Shown here: positions 26,308 to 36,285 of the stretch, piece after piece
Layout of the letters: every line of letters begins with the position of its first letter
How positions within the stretch are numbered: position 1 is the first letter of the stretch
Assembly: GCF_007830055.1 (NCBI RefSeq)
Contig: NZ_VLLE01000004.1
Location: 463,248-527,247 of the forward strand
Length of the DNA: 64,000 nt
Source: Lacibacter cauensis
GTDB taxonomy: Bacteria; Bacteroidota; Bacteroidia; Chitinophagales; Chitinophagaceae
Direction of reading: 5' to 3'
Notes under the pieces: generated by a model
The model's input: only the letters and a program-made list of their open reading frames with translations
Told to the model about the DNA's origin: nothing
Database searches by the model: none
Position numbers and translations under genes: made by a program

Positions 26308-29300
26308 TTAGAAACCAATGTTTAAACCAAACGTTACAGAACGGATCTGCGGTGCAGCATAAAAATCGCCACCCTGATTAATATTGCCTGCTCTGTAATC
26401 TGTGTTTACTTCAGGATCCCAACCTGTATACTTTGTCCAGGTAAATAAGTTTACACCTGTAACATATGCACGCACAGAACTCAATTTCACCTTATTCAAA
26501 ACAGAAGAAGGAATATTGTAAGCTAATGTGAGTTGCTTTAAACGAACATAGCTGGCATCTTCCATATATTGTGTTGAAACACTTGGAGAATTAAAATCAC
26601 CAAACCAATTCAAACGTGCTTCAGGAACATTTGTTACATCACCGGGCTTTTGCCATCTTTTTAACTGATCCTTTGTCTGGTTATCGAACCAATCACCACG
26701 GGCACTCATGAAACCACCTGCACCGTTTACTACTTCGTAATCAAAAACACCCTGGAACAGAACACTTAATTCAAAACCCTTGTAAGTAAATGTATTGGTA
26801 ACGCCACCAAACCATTTTGGATTAGGATCACCTACTACAAAATTTCCTGCTGAATTATAATCGTTTGTTGTTGTTTTGCCATCCTGCTCATAATACAAGG
26901 CATCACCATTTGCAGGATCAACACCTGCATAACGTGGGCCATAATGCACACCAATTGGTTGTCCAACAATCAATGCGTTCATGTAACGACCGTCGTTAAA
27001 TGAAAGAGTATCTTGTTGTCCGTCAATTTTAAGTACTTTGTTTTTGTTGTGCGAAACGTTGATGCTTGTCGTCCATTTGAAATTACGCACATCTACATTT
27101 ATCGTGTTCAGGGTAAACTCAATACCCTTGTTTTCAATTTCACCAATGTTACGTGTAATAGCAGCGAAACCTGATGTTAAAGGCAGGGGATAGTTATAAA
27201 TAAACCCTCTTCCATTTCCTGCAGAACGCTTGTTATAGTAATCTGCTTCAAATACGAGTTTGTTTTTGAGAATACCTAACTCAAAACCAACGTCAAGCTG
27301 GTTGGTAGTTTCCCATGTTAACAGGTCGTTTTGAAGTGAAGCAGGAGCAAGACTTGCGTTACCTGCATAACGGCCAGTACCATAAACACCTCTCCACGCA
27401 TAGTTACCAAAACCTTGCTGGTTACCTAAGCTACCATAACTGGCACGAACCTTCAGGAAGCTGATTGCCTTAACATCACGCAGGAAGCTTTCTTCACTCA
27501 CTACCCAACCAACTGATGCTGCAGGGAAGAAACCATAGCGTTTGTTTTCGCCAAACACAGAAGAACCATCCATACGGGCACTTAAGCCAAGCAGATATTT
27601 ATCGTTAAACTTATAGTTTACACGACCGAAGTAAGAAAGAATTGCAAATTCGCTTAACGATGAAGTTCCTCCTGTAATTGTTGCTGCGTTCGCAATGTTA
27701 CGCAGATCATCATTTGCAAACTGCTGGCCTTCCACAGAAGAAATGTCGTTGGTAAGTTTTTCAAACGCCATACCCAACGTTGCATCCAAATCATGCTTCT
27801 CTTTAATCGTTGTATTATACGTAAAGTAGTTATTGGTTGTATAACGTACGCTTCTTAACCAATCTGAGTTACCAACACCGTTTGTTCCTTGACCTGTGAT
27901 TGTACGACGGCCGTAAAATGAATTATCATTTTGAGTAAGAACATCTAACCCATATTCTGAACGGAAGTTGAGCCCTTTCATTATGTTCAACTGTCCGTAC
28001 ACTGAATTGATGTTGCGGAAAGTAGTTGAAACGTAAGATGCGTTTTCTGTTTCGATCAGCGGATTATAATAAGTAGTTGTTGGACGATCAAAAAGCTGTC
28101 CCTGATTGTTACGCACAGGTGTAATTGGTGCTAAAGCCACAATTTGCATTGGTGTATTAAACAGGTTATCGGCACCAACACGTCTTGCACTTGAACGGGA
28201 AACAGTTGAATTAACACCCACCTTCAAGCGGCTGTTTAATTCCTGATCGAGATTAATACGTCCTGCGTAACGTTTAAAATTATTGTAGAACAGAATACCA
28301 TCCTGATCATTATACGAACCGCTGATGAAGTATTTTGTTTTTTCGTTACCACCTGATGCGTTTGCTTCAATGATTTTGGTTTGTGACTCCTGAAAAGCAA
28401 GATCTTCCCAATTTGTATTTACGGTATCGGCTCTCCAGTTTGCGCCACCAGTGTTTATACCGCTGTAACGGTTAAAACGACCTTCTACAATATTTGTCAT
28501 GTAAGTAATAGCAGCTGCTTCAGATGGAAAACCTGCACCATTACCAGCCCTGTTAAAGTGGTACTTCGCAGCGTTTACTGCAGCCTCTTTAAAGAATGCG
28601 ATATATTCCGTTGAATTCAAAAATCCTCTTTTATTCGTAGGAGTGTTTGTACCGTATTGCATGTTAACGCTAAACTTCGCCTTGCCGGATTTACCTTTCT
28701 TTGTGGTAATCAATACCACACCGTTGGCACCACGTGAACCATAAATAGCTGTGGCGGCAGCATCTTTTAAAATTTCAAAAGATTCAACGTCATTGAAATT
28801 AATATCGGCCAATGCGTTACCTGATAAAGAACCGGTGTTCATTGGAATTCCATCAATTACATACAAAGGATCATTTGATGCACTGATAGAAGATGCACCA
28901 CGGATACGCACTTTAATTCCTTCACCTACCTTACCGCTTTGTGACTCTACGAACACACCTGCTGCACGTCCCTGTACACCTTGTATAAAGTTTGGAACAG
29001 GAGTGTTTGCTACATCCGCTCCTTTAACACGGGAAACAGAAGTCGTTAAATCACGCTTTACTGTTTGGCCATAACCAACCACGAGTACTTCCGTTAAGCT
29101 GGTAGTACCAGGTGTCATGCTGATTGCTACGTCTCCGCCTGAAACAGAAACCTCCTGATCTTCGTAACCTACAGATGAAATTTGGAGTACGGCGTTATTT
29201 CCACTGAAAGAAATTTTAAAGGTGCCGTCAGCCCCTGTGGTGGTAACCTTTGTGGTTCCTTTTACTTTAACGGTGGCTCCAGCAAGGGGAGATCCATCTT

Positions 29301-29397
29301 TGGAATCGGTAACTTTTCCTGTTACGTCTTTGGTTTGTGCCCAAACCTGACATAACGACAATAGCAAGGCTATTGCCAATCCTAACAATTTTCTCAT
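26308..29397 (-). CDS. SusC/RagA family TonB-dependent transporter
   Basis: A 1029-residue outer-membrane barrel. Order: signal peptide (MRKLLGLAIALLLSLCQVWAQ), carboxypeptidase-like regulatory domain (about 24-100, KDVTGKVTDSKDGSPLAGA), a TonB-box-like LTEVLVVGYG, plug domain with GRAAGV and the SusC hallmark DPLYVIDGIPM, then the 22-strand barrel ending in aromatic IGF. It imports oligomeric substrates with the SusD protein encoded next. Expected promoter lies in the 165-bp gap upstream. Confidence 0.95.
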   Translation of the reverse strand: MRKLLGLAIALLLSLCQVWAQTKDVTGKVTDSKDGSPLAGATVKVKGTTKVTTTGADGTFKISFSGNNAVLQISSVGYEDQEVSVSGGDVAISMTPGTTSLTEVLVVGYGQTVKRDLTTSVSRVKGADVANTPVPNFIQGVQGRAAGVFVESQSGKVGEGIKVRIRGASSISASNDPLYVIDGIPMNTGSLSGNALADINFNDVESFEILKDAAATAIYGSRGANGVVLITTKKGKSGKAKFSVNMQYGTNTPTNKRGFLNSTEYIAFFKEAAVNAAKYHFNRAGNGAGFPSEAAAITYMTNIVEGRFNRYSGINTGGANWRADTVNTNWEDLAFQESQTKIIEANASGGNEKTKYFISGSYNDQDGILFYNNFKRYAGRINLDQELNSRLKVGVNSTVSRSSARRVGADNLFNTPMQIVALAPITPVRNNQGQLFDRPTTTYYNPLIETENASYVSTTFRNINSVYGQLNIMKGLNFRSEYGLDVLTQNDNSFYGRRTITGQGTNGVGNSDWLRSVRYTTNNYFTYNTTIKEKHDLDATLGMAFEKLTNDISSVEGQQFANDDLRNIANAATITGGTSSLSEFAILSYFGRVNYKFNDKYLLGLSARMDGSSVFGENKRYGFFPAASVGWVVSEESFLRDVKAISFLKVRASYGSLGNQQGFGNYAWRGVYGTGRYAGNASLAPASLQNDLLTWETTNQLDVGFELGILKNKLVFEADYYNKRSAGNGRGFIYNYPLPLTSGFAAITRNIGEIENKGIEFTLNTINVDVRNFKWTTSINVSHNKNKVLKIDGQQDTLSFNDGRYMNALIVGQPIGVHYGPRYAGVDPANGDALYYEQDGKTTTNDYNSAGNFVVGDPNPKWFGGVTNTFTYKGFELSVLFQGVFDYEVVNGAGGFMSARGDWFDNQTKDQLKRWQKPGDVTNVPEARLNWFGDFNSPSVSTQYMEDASYVRLKQLTLAYNIPSSVLNKVKLSSVRAYVTGVNLFTWTKYTGWDPEVNTDYRAGNINQGGDFYAAPQIRSVTFGLNIGF

Positions 29398-29562
29398 TTT
29401 TACTTGTTTTGGTTTGATAATAGAGGATATCTTAATTTGTACACTCTGAATTTTCAGACAGGATGTTTTTCATTTATGCTGCATCCTTTACTTAATCATT
29501 TAACCGAAAATAAGTAAAAACCAGACAGTTAGCTTGTAGCATTATATGGCAGACGATCAAAT

Positions 29563-30255
29563 TTAATCTCTTCGGCTCATATAAATTAAAATATACTGTA
29601 CTAAAGTTACTAATGATGCCAATGCCGCTACAACATAAGTGGTTGCAGCCCACTTCAAGGCATCTTTTGCTCTAGGGTGCTCCTGCGCTGTTGTGGCATT
29701 TGAGCGTTCGAGCCATGCAAGCGCTCTGTTGCTTGCATCAAACTCTACCGGAAGGGTTATAAGTGAAAAAAGGGTTGTAACCGCAAATAACACAATACCA
29801 ACCAGTAAAACAGTAGGATTGCCACCCCCAAAACCTAACATACCAACCCCGATGGCCAAAATCCATTGGGAGAGCGTTGTACTGATCTGAACAGCCGGTA
29901 CCAGGCGAGAACGCAACATAAGCCATTGATAAGCAGTGGCATGTTGCACAGCATGGCCTACTTCATGGGCCGAAACGGCGGCAGAAGCTATAGAGCGTCC
30001 ATTATAAACATCAGGACTAAGGTTTACCGTTTTGTTTGCCGGGTTATAATGATCGCTTAGAAATCCGTCTACGGACACTACTTGCACATCATAAATGCCG
30101 TTTTCACGCAACATTTTTTCTGCCACTTCTTTTCCGGTTAAACCGCTCATTAAAGGCTGTTGGCTGTACTGCTTAAACTTCGATTTCAGGCGCATTTGAA
30201 CTAAAAAACCAATGCCCATAAAAACCAGGGAAACGAAAAGAATTCCGAACGTCAT
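29563..30255 (-). CDS. YugP-type neutral zinc metallopeptidase, membrane
   Basis: A 230-residue membrane protein with an N-terminal helix, a zinc-metallopeptidase motif HEVGH (about residue 98) and three more hydrophobic segments (about 115-165 and 205-228). The family also shows DGFLSDHYNPANKTVNLSP before the active site, as here. The substrate is unknown. The gene stands alone. Confidence 0.9.
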   Translation of the reverse strand: MTFGILFVSLVFMGIGFLVQMRLKSKFKQYSQQPLMSGLTGKEVAEKMLRENGIYDVQVVSVDGFLSDHYNPANKTVNLSPDVYNGRSIASAAVSAHEVGHAVQHATAYQWLMLRSRLVPAVQISTTLSQWILAIGVGMLGFGGGNPTVLLVGIVLFAVTTLFSLITLPVEFDASNRALAWLERSNATTAQEHPRAKDALKWAATTYVVAALASLVTLVQYILIYMSRRD

Positions 30256-30818
30256 AAACTATTTAAAATTTAAAACAACCTAACATCAAATTAGTTTCCA
30301 AAATATTTTTTTGTCAAAAAATGCAGGGTACAAAAAATGCCTAAGTCGTTTTGACAGAGAGAGTTACGTCTGATCATTGCCGTAAGCAAAAGAAGCAAAT
30401 AAAATCACCATTACAGCAGACGTATCTATTTAATTAACAGCTAGTTATGCGTAATTCAGTAAGCTTCCCGGAGCCTATTAAAAGCAGTAATAATTTGGTA
30501 AAACTTATGCACATCGGCCAAAAATAATTTTGTAATGTGGCGGCAATTTGTAATTTAGCAACAGAATTTAATGGGTTAGTAAGTACAAAGGGTTGGAAGA
30601 AATTCCAGCCCTTTTACTTTGTACAAAACCCTCCATTTTTGGGTTAGCTCTACGCCTCTTTTTTGTAAAAAAAGCCTGCTCAATTGCTAATTCTTTGTGT
30701 CTAAAAAAATAACGGCCTACTTCTTTCTACTTAGTTTTCTGATCTCACTTTTTTTGAAAATAATTTTCATGCAATCGTTTTTTTTGATGCACTTTTATGC
30801 GCTTGAGAAAATACAATC
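30256..30818. other. 563-bp intergenic region with a long hairpin
   Basis: The region is A/T-rich and has no convincing gene; the longest candidate is a 26-codon ORF at 30446. A promoter-like TTG at 30531 and TAATTTAG at 30551 precede a strong hairpin, GTACAAAG (30583-30590) with CTTTGTAC (30617-30624) and an inner GGTTGGA/TCCAGCC stem; flanking ATGGGTT and AAACCC-T-CCAT extend the pairing. A structured RNA or radA leader is possible. Confidence 0.4.
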
Positions 30819-32213
30819 ATGAGTAAAATCAAAACATCTTTTTTTTGTCAGAATTGCGGGTACGAATCGGCAAAGTGGCTGGGCAAATGTCCGGCATGTA
30901 ATGAGTGGAATACTTTCGTTGAAGAAATAATTACAAAAGATAAAAGCAACCCGCAAAAACAAAGCTGGAAAGAACAACCTTCTGCCGGGGAAATGAAAAC
31001 TATTTCGCTGAGCGAAGTAAAAAGCACCGAAGAAAAAAGATTACTTACACAAGATGCAGAACTAAATCGTGTGTTAGGAGGTGGTATTGTACCGGGAAGT
31101 ATTGTATTGATTGCAGGTGAACCCGGCATTGGAAAATCAACTTTGTTTTTACAACTTGGTTTGCATTTAAAAAATGTTACCACCCTTTATGTAAGCGGCG
31201 AGGAAAGTGAGCAACAGATTAAAATGCGTGCAGATCGTTTACAAATGACCAATGAAGATTTCTATCTGCTCACCGAAACATCTACCAACATTATTTTCCA
31301 GGAAATAAAAAAACTGAAACCGAAAGTTGTCATTATTGATTCGATTCAAACATTACAAACACCTTATATTGAAAGCGGACCAGGAAGTATTTCGCAAATA
31401 AGAGAGACAGCAGCAGAGTTGCAACGCTTTGCAAAAGAAACCAACACACCGGTATTTCTTATTGGGCATATCACGAAGGACGGCAATATTGCCGGGCCAA
31501 AAATACTGGAGCATATGGTTGATACGGTACTGCAGTTCGAAGGTGACCGGCACTATGCGTATCGTATTCTTCGTACAATGAAAAACCGTTTCGGCTCCAC
31601 TTCGGAGCTGGGTATTTATGAAATGAACGAAACGGGCATGCGCCCTGTAAATAACCCAAGTGAAATACTCATCACACAAAAAGAAGATCAGCTGAGTGGT
31701 ATTGCCATTGCTGCTACCATGGAAGGCATGCGTCCTTTATTAATAGAAGTACAGGCGCTCGTCACACAAAGTGTGTACGGTACTCCGCAACGCACAGTAA
31801 GTGGTTTCGACTTGCGTCGTCTGCAATTATTATTAGCTGTATTAGAAAAGCGTGGCGGTTTTCATTTTGGAATGAAGGATGTGTTCTTAAACATTGCAGG
31901 TGGGTTGAAAGTAGAAGATCCCTCCATTGATCTGGCTGTATTGTGTGCACTGCTTTCAAGCTACGAGGATGTACCGCTGAATCCGCATATCTGCTTTGCA
32001 GGTGAAGTGGGATTAAGTGGAGAAATAAGAGCAGTCAATCGCATTGACCAACGCATTGCAGAAGCCGAAAAACTTGGCTTCGAAAAAATCATCATCAGTA
32101 AATACAATATTGGTCAGAGTAAAGAAAACGAGAAGAAGTTATTACAGAAGTATAACATTGAAGTAATCACCATGAGCAAAGTAGAAGAACTGTACCAGTA
32201 TTTATTTCAATAA
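30819..32213 (+). CDS. radA: DNA repair protein RadA
   Basis: A 464-residue RadA: N-terminal C4 zinc finger (CQNCGYESAKWLGKCPAC), RecA-like ATPase with Walker A GEPGIGKST near residue 106, the RadA-specific KNRFGS motif, and a C-terminal Lon-like domain. It promotes branch migration of recombination intermediates. Length and all motifs are usual. comF follows after 61 bp. Confidence 0.96.
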   Translation: MSKIKTSFFCQNCGYESAKWLGKCPACNEWNTFVEEIITKDKSNPQKQSWKEQPSAGEMKTISLSEVKSTEEKRLLTQDAELNRVLGGGIVPGSIVLIAGEPGIGKSTLFLQLGLHLKNVTTLYVSGEESEQQIKMRADRLQMTNEDFYLLTETSTNIIFQEIKKLKPKVVIIDSIQTLQTPYIESGPGSISQIRETAAELQRFAKETNTPVFLIGHITKDGNIAGPKILEHMVDTVLQFEGDRHYAYRILRTMKNRFGSTSELGIYEMNETGMRPVNNPSEILITQKEDQLSGIAIAATMEGMRPLLIEVQALVTQSVYGTPQRTVSGFDLRRLQLLLAVLEKRGGFHFGMKDVFLNIAGGLKVEDPSIDLAVLCALLSSYEDVPLNPHICFAGEVGLSGEIRAVNRIDQRIAEAEKLGFEKIIISKYNIGQSKENEKKLLQKYNIEVITMSKVEELYQYLFQ

Positions 32214-32274
32214 ACTGCAGATAGAGTGAACGGCTACTATTGCAATTAACAGGCGTGTTGTTTATCTTACTGAA

Positions 32275-32970
32275 ATGATCAACACCCGAAAATTAGTGAA
32301 TGATTTTCTGCATCTGCTTTATCCGCATACTTGTGCCGGTTGTGGCAGCGATCTGTTAGAGAATGATCAAGAGATTTGTATGCATTGCTTTGCCAACCTG
32401 CCCGAAACAAATTTTTCGTTGTATGCAGACAACCCCATCGAAAAAATATTTTATGGCCGTTTACAAATTGCACATGCAACTGCAGGCTATTACTTTAATA
32501 AAAAATCTGCGCTGCAAAGGCTCATTCATCAATTAAAGTACAAAGGCAACAAAGAAGTGGGTTGGCAATTGGGTAAATGGCTCGGATTACAATTGCATAA
32601 AAGCAACCGCTTTACAAATGTGCAGGCATTGGTTCCCTTACCACTGTTCCCCGACAAGGAAAAACGCAGAGGTTACAATCAATCAACAATCATTTGCGAA
32701 GGTATTGCAGATGTATTGCAACTTCCTGTGTTAACCGATGTTGTAAGCCGCAAGCGTTATACCGATACGCAAACCAAAAAAGGCCGCAGCGACCGCTGGA
32801 CAAATGTTGACAATAGTTTTGCTATCAGCAATACTGAACTGCTTACAAATAAACATGTGCTGCTGGTAGATGACGTAATTACAACAGGTGCTACATTAGA
32901 AGCTTGCGGCACGGCATTGAAAACAGTACAAGGTTTAACCTTAAGTATTGCTGCTTTAACCTGCGATTAA
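32275..32970 (+). CDS. comF: ComF family phosphoribosyltransferase-like protein
   Basis: A 231-residue ComF/GntX protein: N-terminal zinc-finger-like CAGCGSD and CMHCF, then a phosphoribosyltransferase fold with the PRPP motif VLLVDDVITTGAT near residue 200 and PLPLFPDKEKRRGYNQS. ComF proteins take part in DNA uptake in competent bacteria; a role beside radA in handling incoming DNA is plausible but not proven here. Confidence 0.92.
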   Translation: MINTRKLVNDFLHLLYPHTCAGCGSDLLENDQEICMHCFANLPETNFSLYADNPIEKIFYGRLQIAHATAGYYFNKKSALQRLIHQLKYKGNKEVGWQLGKWLGLQLHKSNRFTNVQALVPLPLFPDKEKRRGYNQSTIICEGIADVLQLPVLTDVVSRKRYTDTQTKKGRSDRWTNVDNSFAISNTELLTNKHVLLVDDVITTGATLEACGTALKTVQGLTLSIAALTCD

Positions 32971-33036
32971 ACCAGATGCTAAGTTTAACAATTACGCCAG
33001 GTTGTGTTTCAGCTTTGGTTGCTTATTTTTACAACA

Positions 33037-34428
33037 GTGAAGAACAATTTCCCCATACTGCTTATCCTGTTACTTGTTGTATTTGGCGCCTGCCGTAAAG
33101 AATCGTTTACCAACAGTAAAGAAGCCCGTTTAAATATCGGCAACGATAGTTTGCGATTTGATACGGTGTTTACTTCGGCCGGTTCCATTACCGAATACTT
33201 TTTAATTAAGAACGAAAACAAACAAAAGATCAACATCAGCAATCTGCAGTTAATGGGCGGCACCGCATCGGCATTTAAAATGAATGTTGATGGCAGCCAG
33301 GGAACACAATTCAGCAATATTGAACTGGCAGCCAACGATAGTATGTATGTATTTGTGCGGGTGAATGTAAATCCAACTGCAGCCAATCAACCATTTCTTA
33401 TTCGTGACAGCATTAAGCTGGAATGGAACGGCAATACCAGCTTTAAACAACTGGAAGCATACGGACAAAATGCGCATTACATCCGTAGCACGATTCTTCA
33501 AGGAAATAATAACTGGACCAACGACAAACCTTATGTGATCCTTGGTGGAATGATTGTGGATACCAATGCAGTACTCACCATTCAAAAAGGAACACGTGTA
33601 CACCTGAATGCTGATGCACCTTTTATTGTTGACGGAACGCTTGTTGTGAATGGTACAAAAACAGACAGTGTTGTGTTCCGCAGTAACCGACTCGATGATC
33701 CTTACCGTGATTATCCCGGCAGCTGGCCTGGCATTTATTTCCGTGGCAGCAGCATCAACAATCAACTTACGTATACTTATATAAAGAATGCCTACCAGGG
33801 AATTATTGTAGAACAACCTGCAAGCAACAGCAACCCTAAACTTACGCTCAACAACTGTGTACTCGATAATATTTACGACATCGGTTTGTTTGCAGTCAAC
33901 AGCAGCGTTACCGCCAACAATTGTTTAATTACCAACTGCGGCAACAACATTGCATTGCTGTACGGTGGTAGCTACATTTTTAACCACTGCACTGTTGCCT
34001 CATTTTCCAATTCGTTTGTACAGCATAAAACACCTGCTTTAATTGCCAGCAATTTTGTAAAGCAAAACAACATTGTTTACACATCTACATTAAGTGCAGT
34101 ATTCACCAACAGTATTATCTGGGGCGATGAAGGTTTGGTAGAAAACGAAGTAATAGTGCAGAAAGAAGGAGCTGCGGCTGCTAATCTTACACTCACCAAT
34201 GTGCTGTTCCGGGCAAAGAACGATCCATCGAACACTACATTTAATAACGTACTGCGCAATACCAATCCACAGTTTGATAGTATTGATGTGGTACGCCGCT
34301 ACTACGATTTTCGGTTAAAAACCGGTTCGCCGGCTATTAATAAAGGTGTTGTTACCTCGTTAACCACCGATTTCAATGGCCTGCCCCGTGTTGGCCTCCC
34401 CGACCTCGGTGCTTACGAAAAACAATAA
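33037..34428 (+). CDS. right-handed beta-helix lipoprotein
   Basis: A lipoprotein of about 463 residues. The GTG at 33037 directly precedes a lipoprotein signal (VKNNFPILLILLLVVFGAC); an in-frame GTG at 33004 is the alternative. The N-terminal part is a beta-sandwich with RFDTVFTSAGS, and residues of about 165-400 show right-handed beta-helix repeats rich in Asn (LTLNNCVLDNIYDIGLFAV and following coils). The end, TDFNGLPRVGLPDLGAYE, is the choice-of-anchor-like motif common in Bacteroidota surface proteins. Function unknown, surface exposed. Confidence 0.8.
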   Translation: MKNNFPILLILLLVVFGACRKESFTNSKEARLNIGNDSLRFDTVFTSAGSITEYFLIKNENKQKINISNLQLMGGTASAFKMNVDGSQGTQFSNIELAANDSMYVFVRVNVNPTAANQPFLIRDSIKLEWNGNTSFKQLEAYGQNAHYIRSTILQGNNNWTNDKPYVILGGMIVDTNAVLTIQKGTRVHLNADAPFIVDGTLVVNGTKTDSVVFRSNRLDDPYRDYPGSWPGIYFRGSSINNQLTYTYIKNAYQGIIVEQPASNSNPKLTLNNCVLDNIYDIGLFAVNSSVTANNCLITNCGNNIALLYGGSYIFNHCTVASFSNSFVQHKTPALIASNFVKQNNIVYTSTLSAVFTNSIIWGDEGLVENEVIVQKEGAAAANLTLTNVLFRAKNDPSNTTFNNVLRNTNPQFDSIDVVRRYYDFRLKTGSPAINKGVVTSLTTDFNGLPRVGLPDLGAYEKQ

Positions 34429-34531
34429 ACTTAAAAATGATGAACGGAGAAAATTCTCTGCCGTTTTCATCTCAACTTTGAACTGTATCGTAATTACTGT
34501 GTTATTATTATCAGACTTAAAACGAGAAAAA

Positions 34532-35065
34532 ATGATCCGATTAATTTTAGCAGCTATCGTATTTGTATCGTTTGCTTTCACCGGCATCGATAAACAACCG
34601 ACCGTTTATAGTTTTAAAGTAGAAGGTATTGATGGTAACAGCATCGACTTCTCTAAGTTCAAAGGCAAGAAAATCTTAATTGTAAACACAGCATCAAAAT
34701 GCGGTTATACCAAGCAGTATGCAGAGCTGGAAGAGTTATACAAAAAGTATCAGGATAAGCTGGTGGTTATTGGTTTCCCCGCCAACAATTTTGGCGGACA
34801 GGAACCCGGCACCAATGCAGAAATTAAAGAATTCTGCACCGGTACGTACAATGTAACGTTTCCGATGGCGGCCAAAATAAGTGTGAAGGGCGACGACATG
34901 CATCCGTTATACCAATGGCTTACCAGCAAGGCGAAGAATGGCGTGCTGGATGCGGAGATCAAATGGAACTTCAATAAATTTTTGTTGAACGAAAAAGGTG
35001 AACTGGTTGCTTATTTCCCAAGTAAAATAACTCCGTTGAGCGAAGAGATTACGAGTAAGTTATAA
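34532..35065 (+). CDS. glutathione peroxidase (Cys type)
   Basis: A 177-residue peroxidase with an N-terminal signal (MIRLILAAIVFVSFAFTG), so probably periplasmic. Motifs: NTASKCGYT with catalytic Cys in place of selenocysteine, FPANNFGGQEPGTN with the conserved Gln, and IKWNFNKFLLN with the Trp. It reduces peroxides, in such Cys forms usually with thioredoxin. The ATG at 34532 is chosen because it starts the signal peptide; upstream codons in frame lie in the previous gene's tail. Confidence 0.93.
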   Translation: MIRLILAAIVFVSFAFTGIDKQPTVYSFKVEGIDGNSIDFSKFKGKKILIVNTASKCGYTKQYAELEELYKKYQDKLVVIGFPANNFGGQEPGTNAEIKEFCTGTYNVTFPMAAKISVKGDDMHPLYQWLTSKAKNGVLDAEIKWNFNKFLLNEKGELVAYFPSKITPLSEEITSKL

Positions 35066-35087
35066 GGACTTGTCTAATTATTAAAAG

Positions 35088-35119
35088 GCAGGAGAAGTTC
35101 TAATTCTCCTGCTTTTTTT
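35088..35119 (+). terminator. intrinsic terminator after glutathione peroxidase gene
   Basis: GCAGGAGAA, a 6-nt loop and TTCTCCTGC followed by seven T. It could also serve the convergent DUF4249 gene. Confidence 0.85.
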
Positions 35120-35163
35120 ATTTCAACGGAACCGCTGCCCAGTTTAATGATTGTTTATAACAA

Positions 35164-36285
35164 CTACCAAACCATTTCTCTTTTAATGTGCATGCCAGCA
35201 AAAATGCCATAACCGTTTTGAATATTTGAGAACGTATTTACCGGTTCTGTAAAAGGATTACCTCTATTGGTAACATTTTGTACATAGGTAGAAAAATAAT
35301 TATATCCGGCCTTACTTATTGTAATAATATCAAGAAAATAATGAGCCTCTTTTTTTACAATTTCACCATTTACAATAGAGTACGTACCACCGGGATAATA
35401 GTTGATCAATGTATTTAATTGCTTATTCTGGATGGGTGTTTCACTTAACTTTTCGCCAAAAAGCAAATAATAGTAATCTCCGATTTGTTTAAACTGAACA
35501 TCAGTAATATAAGCCTGATGTTGTTTAAAGTTTGCTTCCTTAAATACTGCAGATGCTCCTTCATAGCTGTATTGATATATTGCAGGAAGTACTGCTGAGG
35601 GATAAAAAACAGAATCGAGATTTCTCTTAAACTCCGACAATCCAATAAATACCTGGCCTGCTAATTTTGAAAGCTTAAACGAATCGGTTTGATAAAGCAG
35701 TCTCTTCACACGCAAAGAATCAAATGTTTTATTTGTAACCGAATAAATAGACAATTCTTCTCTCAAATAGTATAAAGGACGTATAAGGTAACATTTGGGT
35801 TTTAAATCTGTATCTGTGAATGATACTTTAGAAGAAAAAACTGTAGCAGGGTCAAAAAAAGGGCTAAACGAAAATTTAAATGGAACAGTATCCGTTTTAA
35901 TATCCGTAACACTAATAGCAGAGGGGATAGTATCCTTTGCCGTTAAAAGTGGATAACCCGCAACCTGAACACTAATTGAATATGTTTTACCCGTCACAGG
36001 CTTTTTATTAAGTAACGAAATATAATTTCCATCTCGTTCATGTTTTAATTCCTCTACAAAGTTGCCATCCTCAAAAAGCTTTACCAATGCATTATAAATG
36101 GGCTCAGGCAACTCTGATGATGATGAAGGGCTTAATGTTACATTCACTTTCCATATACTATCTGGATAAAACAGACAGTTTACCACAGGCTTTTTCTTGA
36201 ACCGGACTTCTACATCATTCTCAACCTTTACACAGCCGTATAGAAGCAAAATTTGCAAAAAAAGAAAACAGGTGTAACGTATCAT
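35164..36285 (-). CDS. DUF4249 family lipoprotein
   Basis: A 373-residue lipoprotein (LLLYGCVKVEND). The DUF4249 pattern is seen in KPVVNCLFYPDSIWKVNVTLS near residue 33, then VKLFEDGNFVEEL and a Y-rich C-terminus ending NGYGIFAGM. DUF4249 genes occur in Bacteroidota right after a TonB receptor, as here, with a 4-bp overlap at 36282-36285. The pair probably works at the outer membrane; the substrate is unknown. Confidence 0.88.
   Translation of the reverse strand: MIRYTCFLFLQILLLYGCVKVENDVEVRFKKKPVVNCLFYPDSIWKVNVTLSPSSSSELPEPIYNALVKLFEDGNFVEELKHERDGNYISLLNKKPVTGKTYSISVQVAGYPLLTAKDTIPSAISVTDIKTDTVPFKFSFSPFFDPATVFSSKVSFTDTDLKPKCYLIRPLYYLREELSIYSVTNKTFDSLRVKRLLYQTDSFKLSKLAGQVFIGLSEFKRNLDSVFYPSAVLPAIYQYSYEGASAVFKEANFKQHQAYITDVQFKQIGDYYYLLFGEKLSETPIQNKQLNTLINYYPGGTYSIVNGEIVKKEAHYFLDIITISKAGYNYFSTYVQNVTNRGNPFTEPVNTFSNIQNGYGIFAGMHIKREMVW

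Noticed and set aside
26308-29397. Polysaccharide utilisation locus
   Set aside because: SusC and SusD are present, but no carbohydrate enzyme, sensor or sigma gene lies beside them.
30256-30818. tRNA or rRNA gene in the largest gaps
   Set aside because: No cloverleaf, CCA-type end or TTC-A/G loop was found in this or the other gaps.
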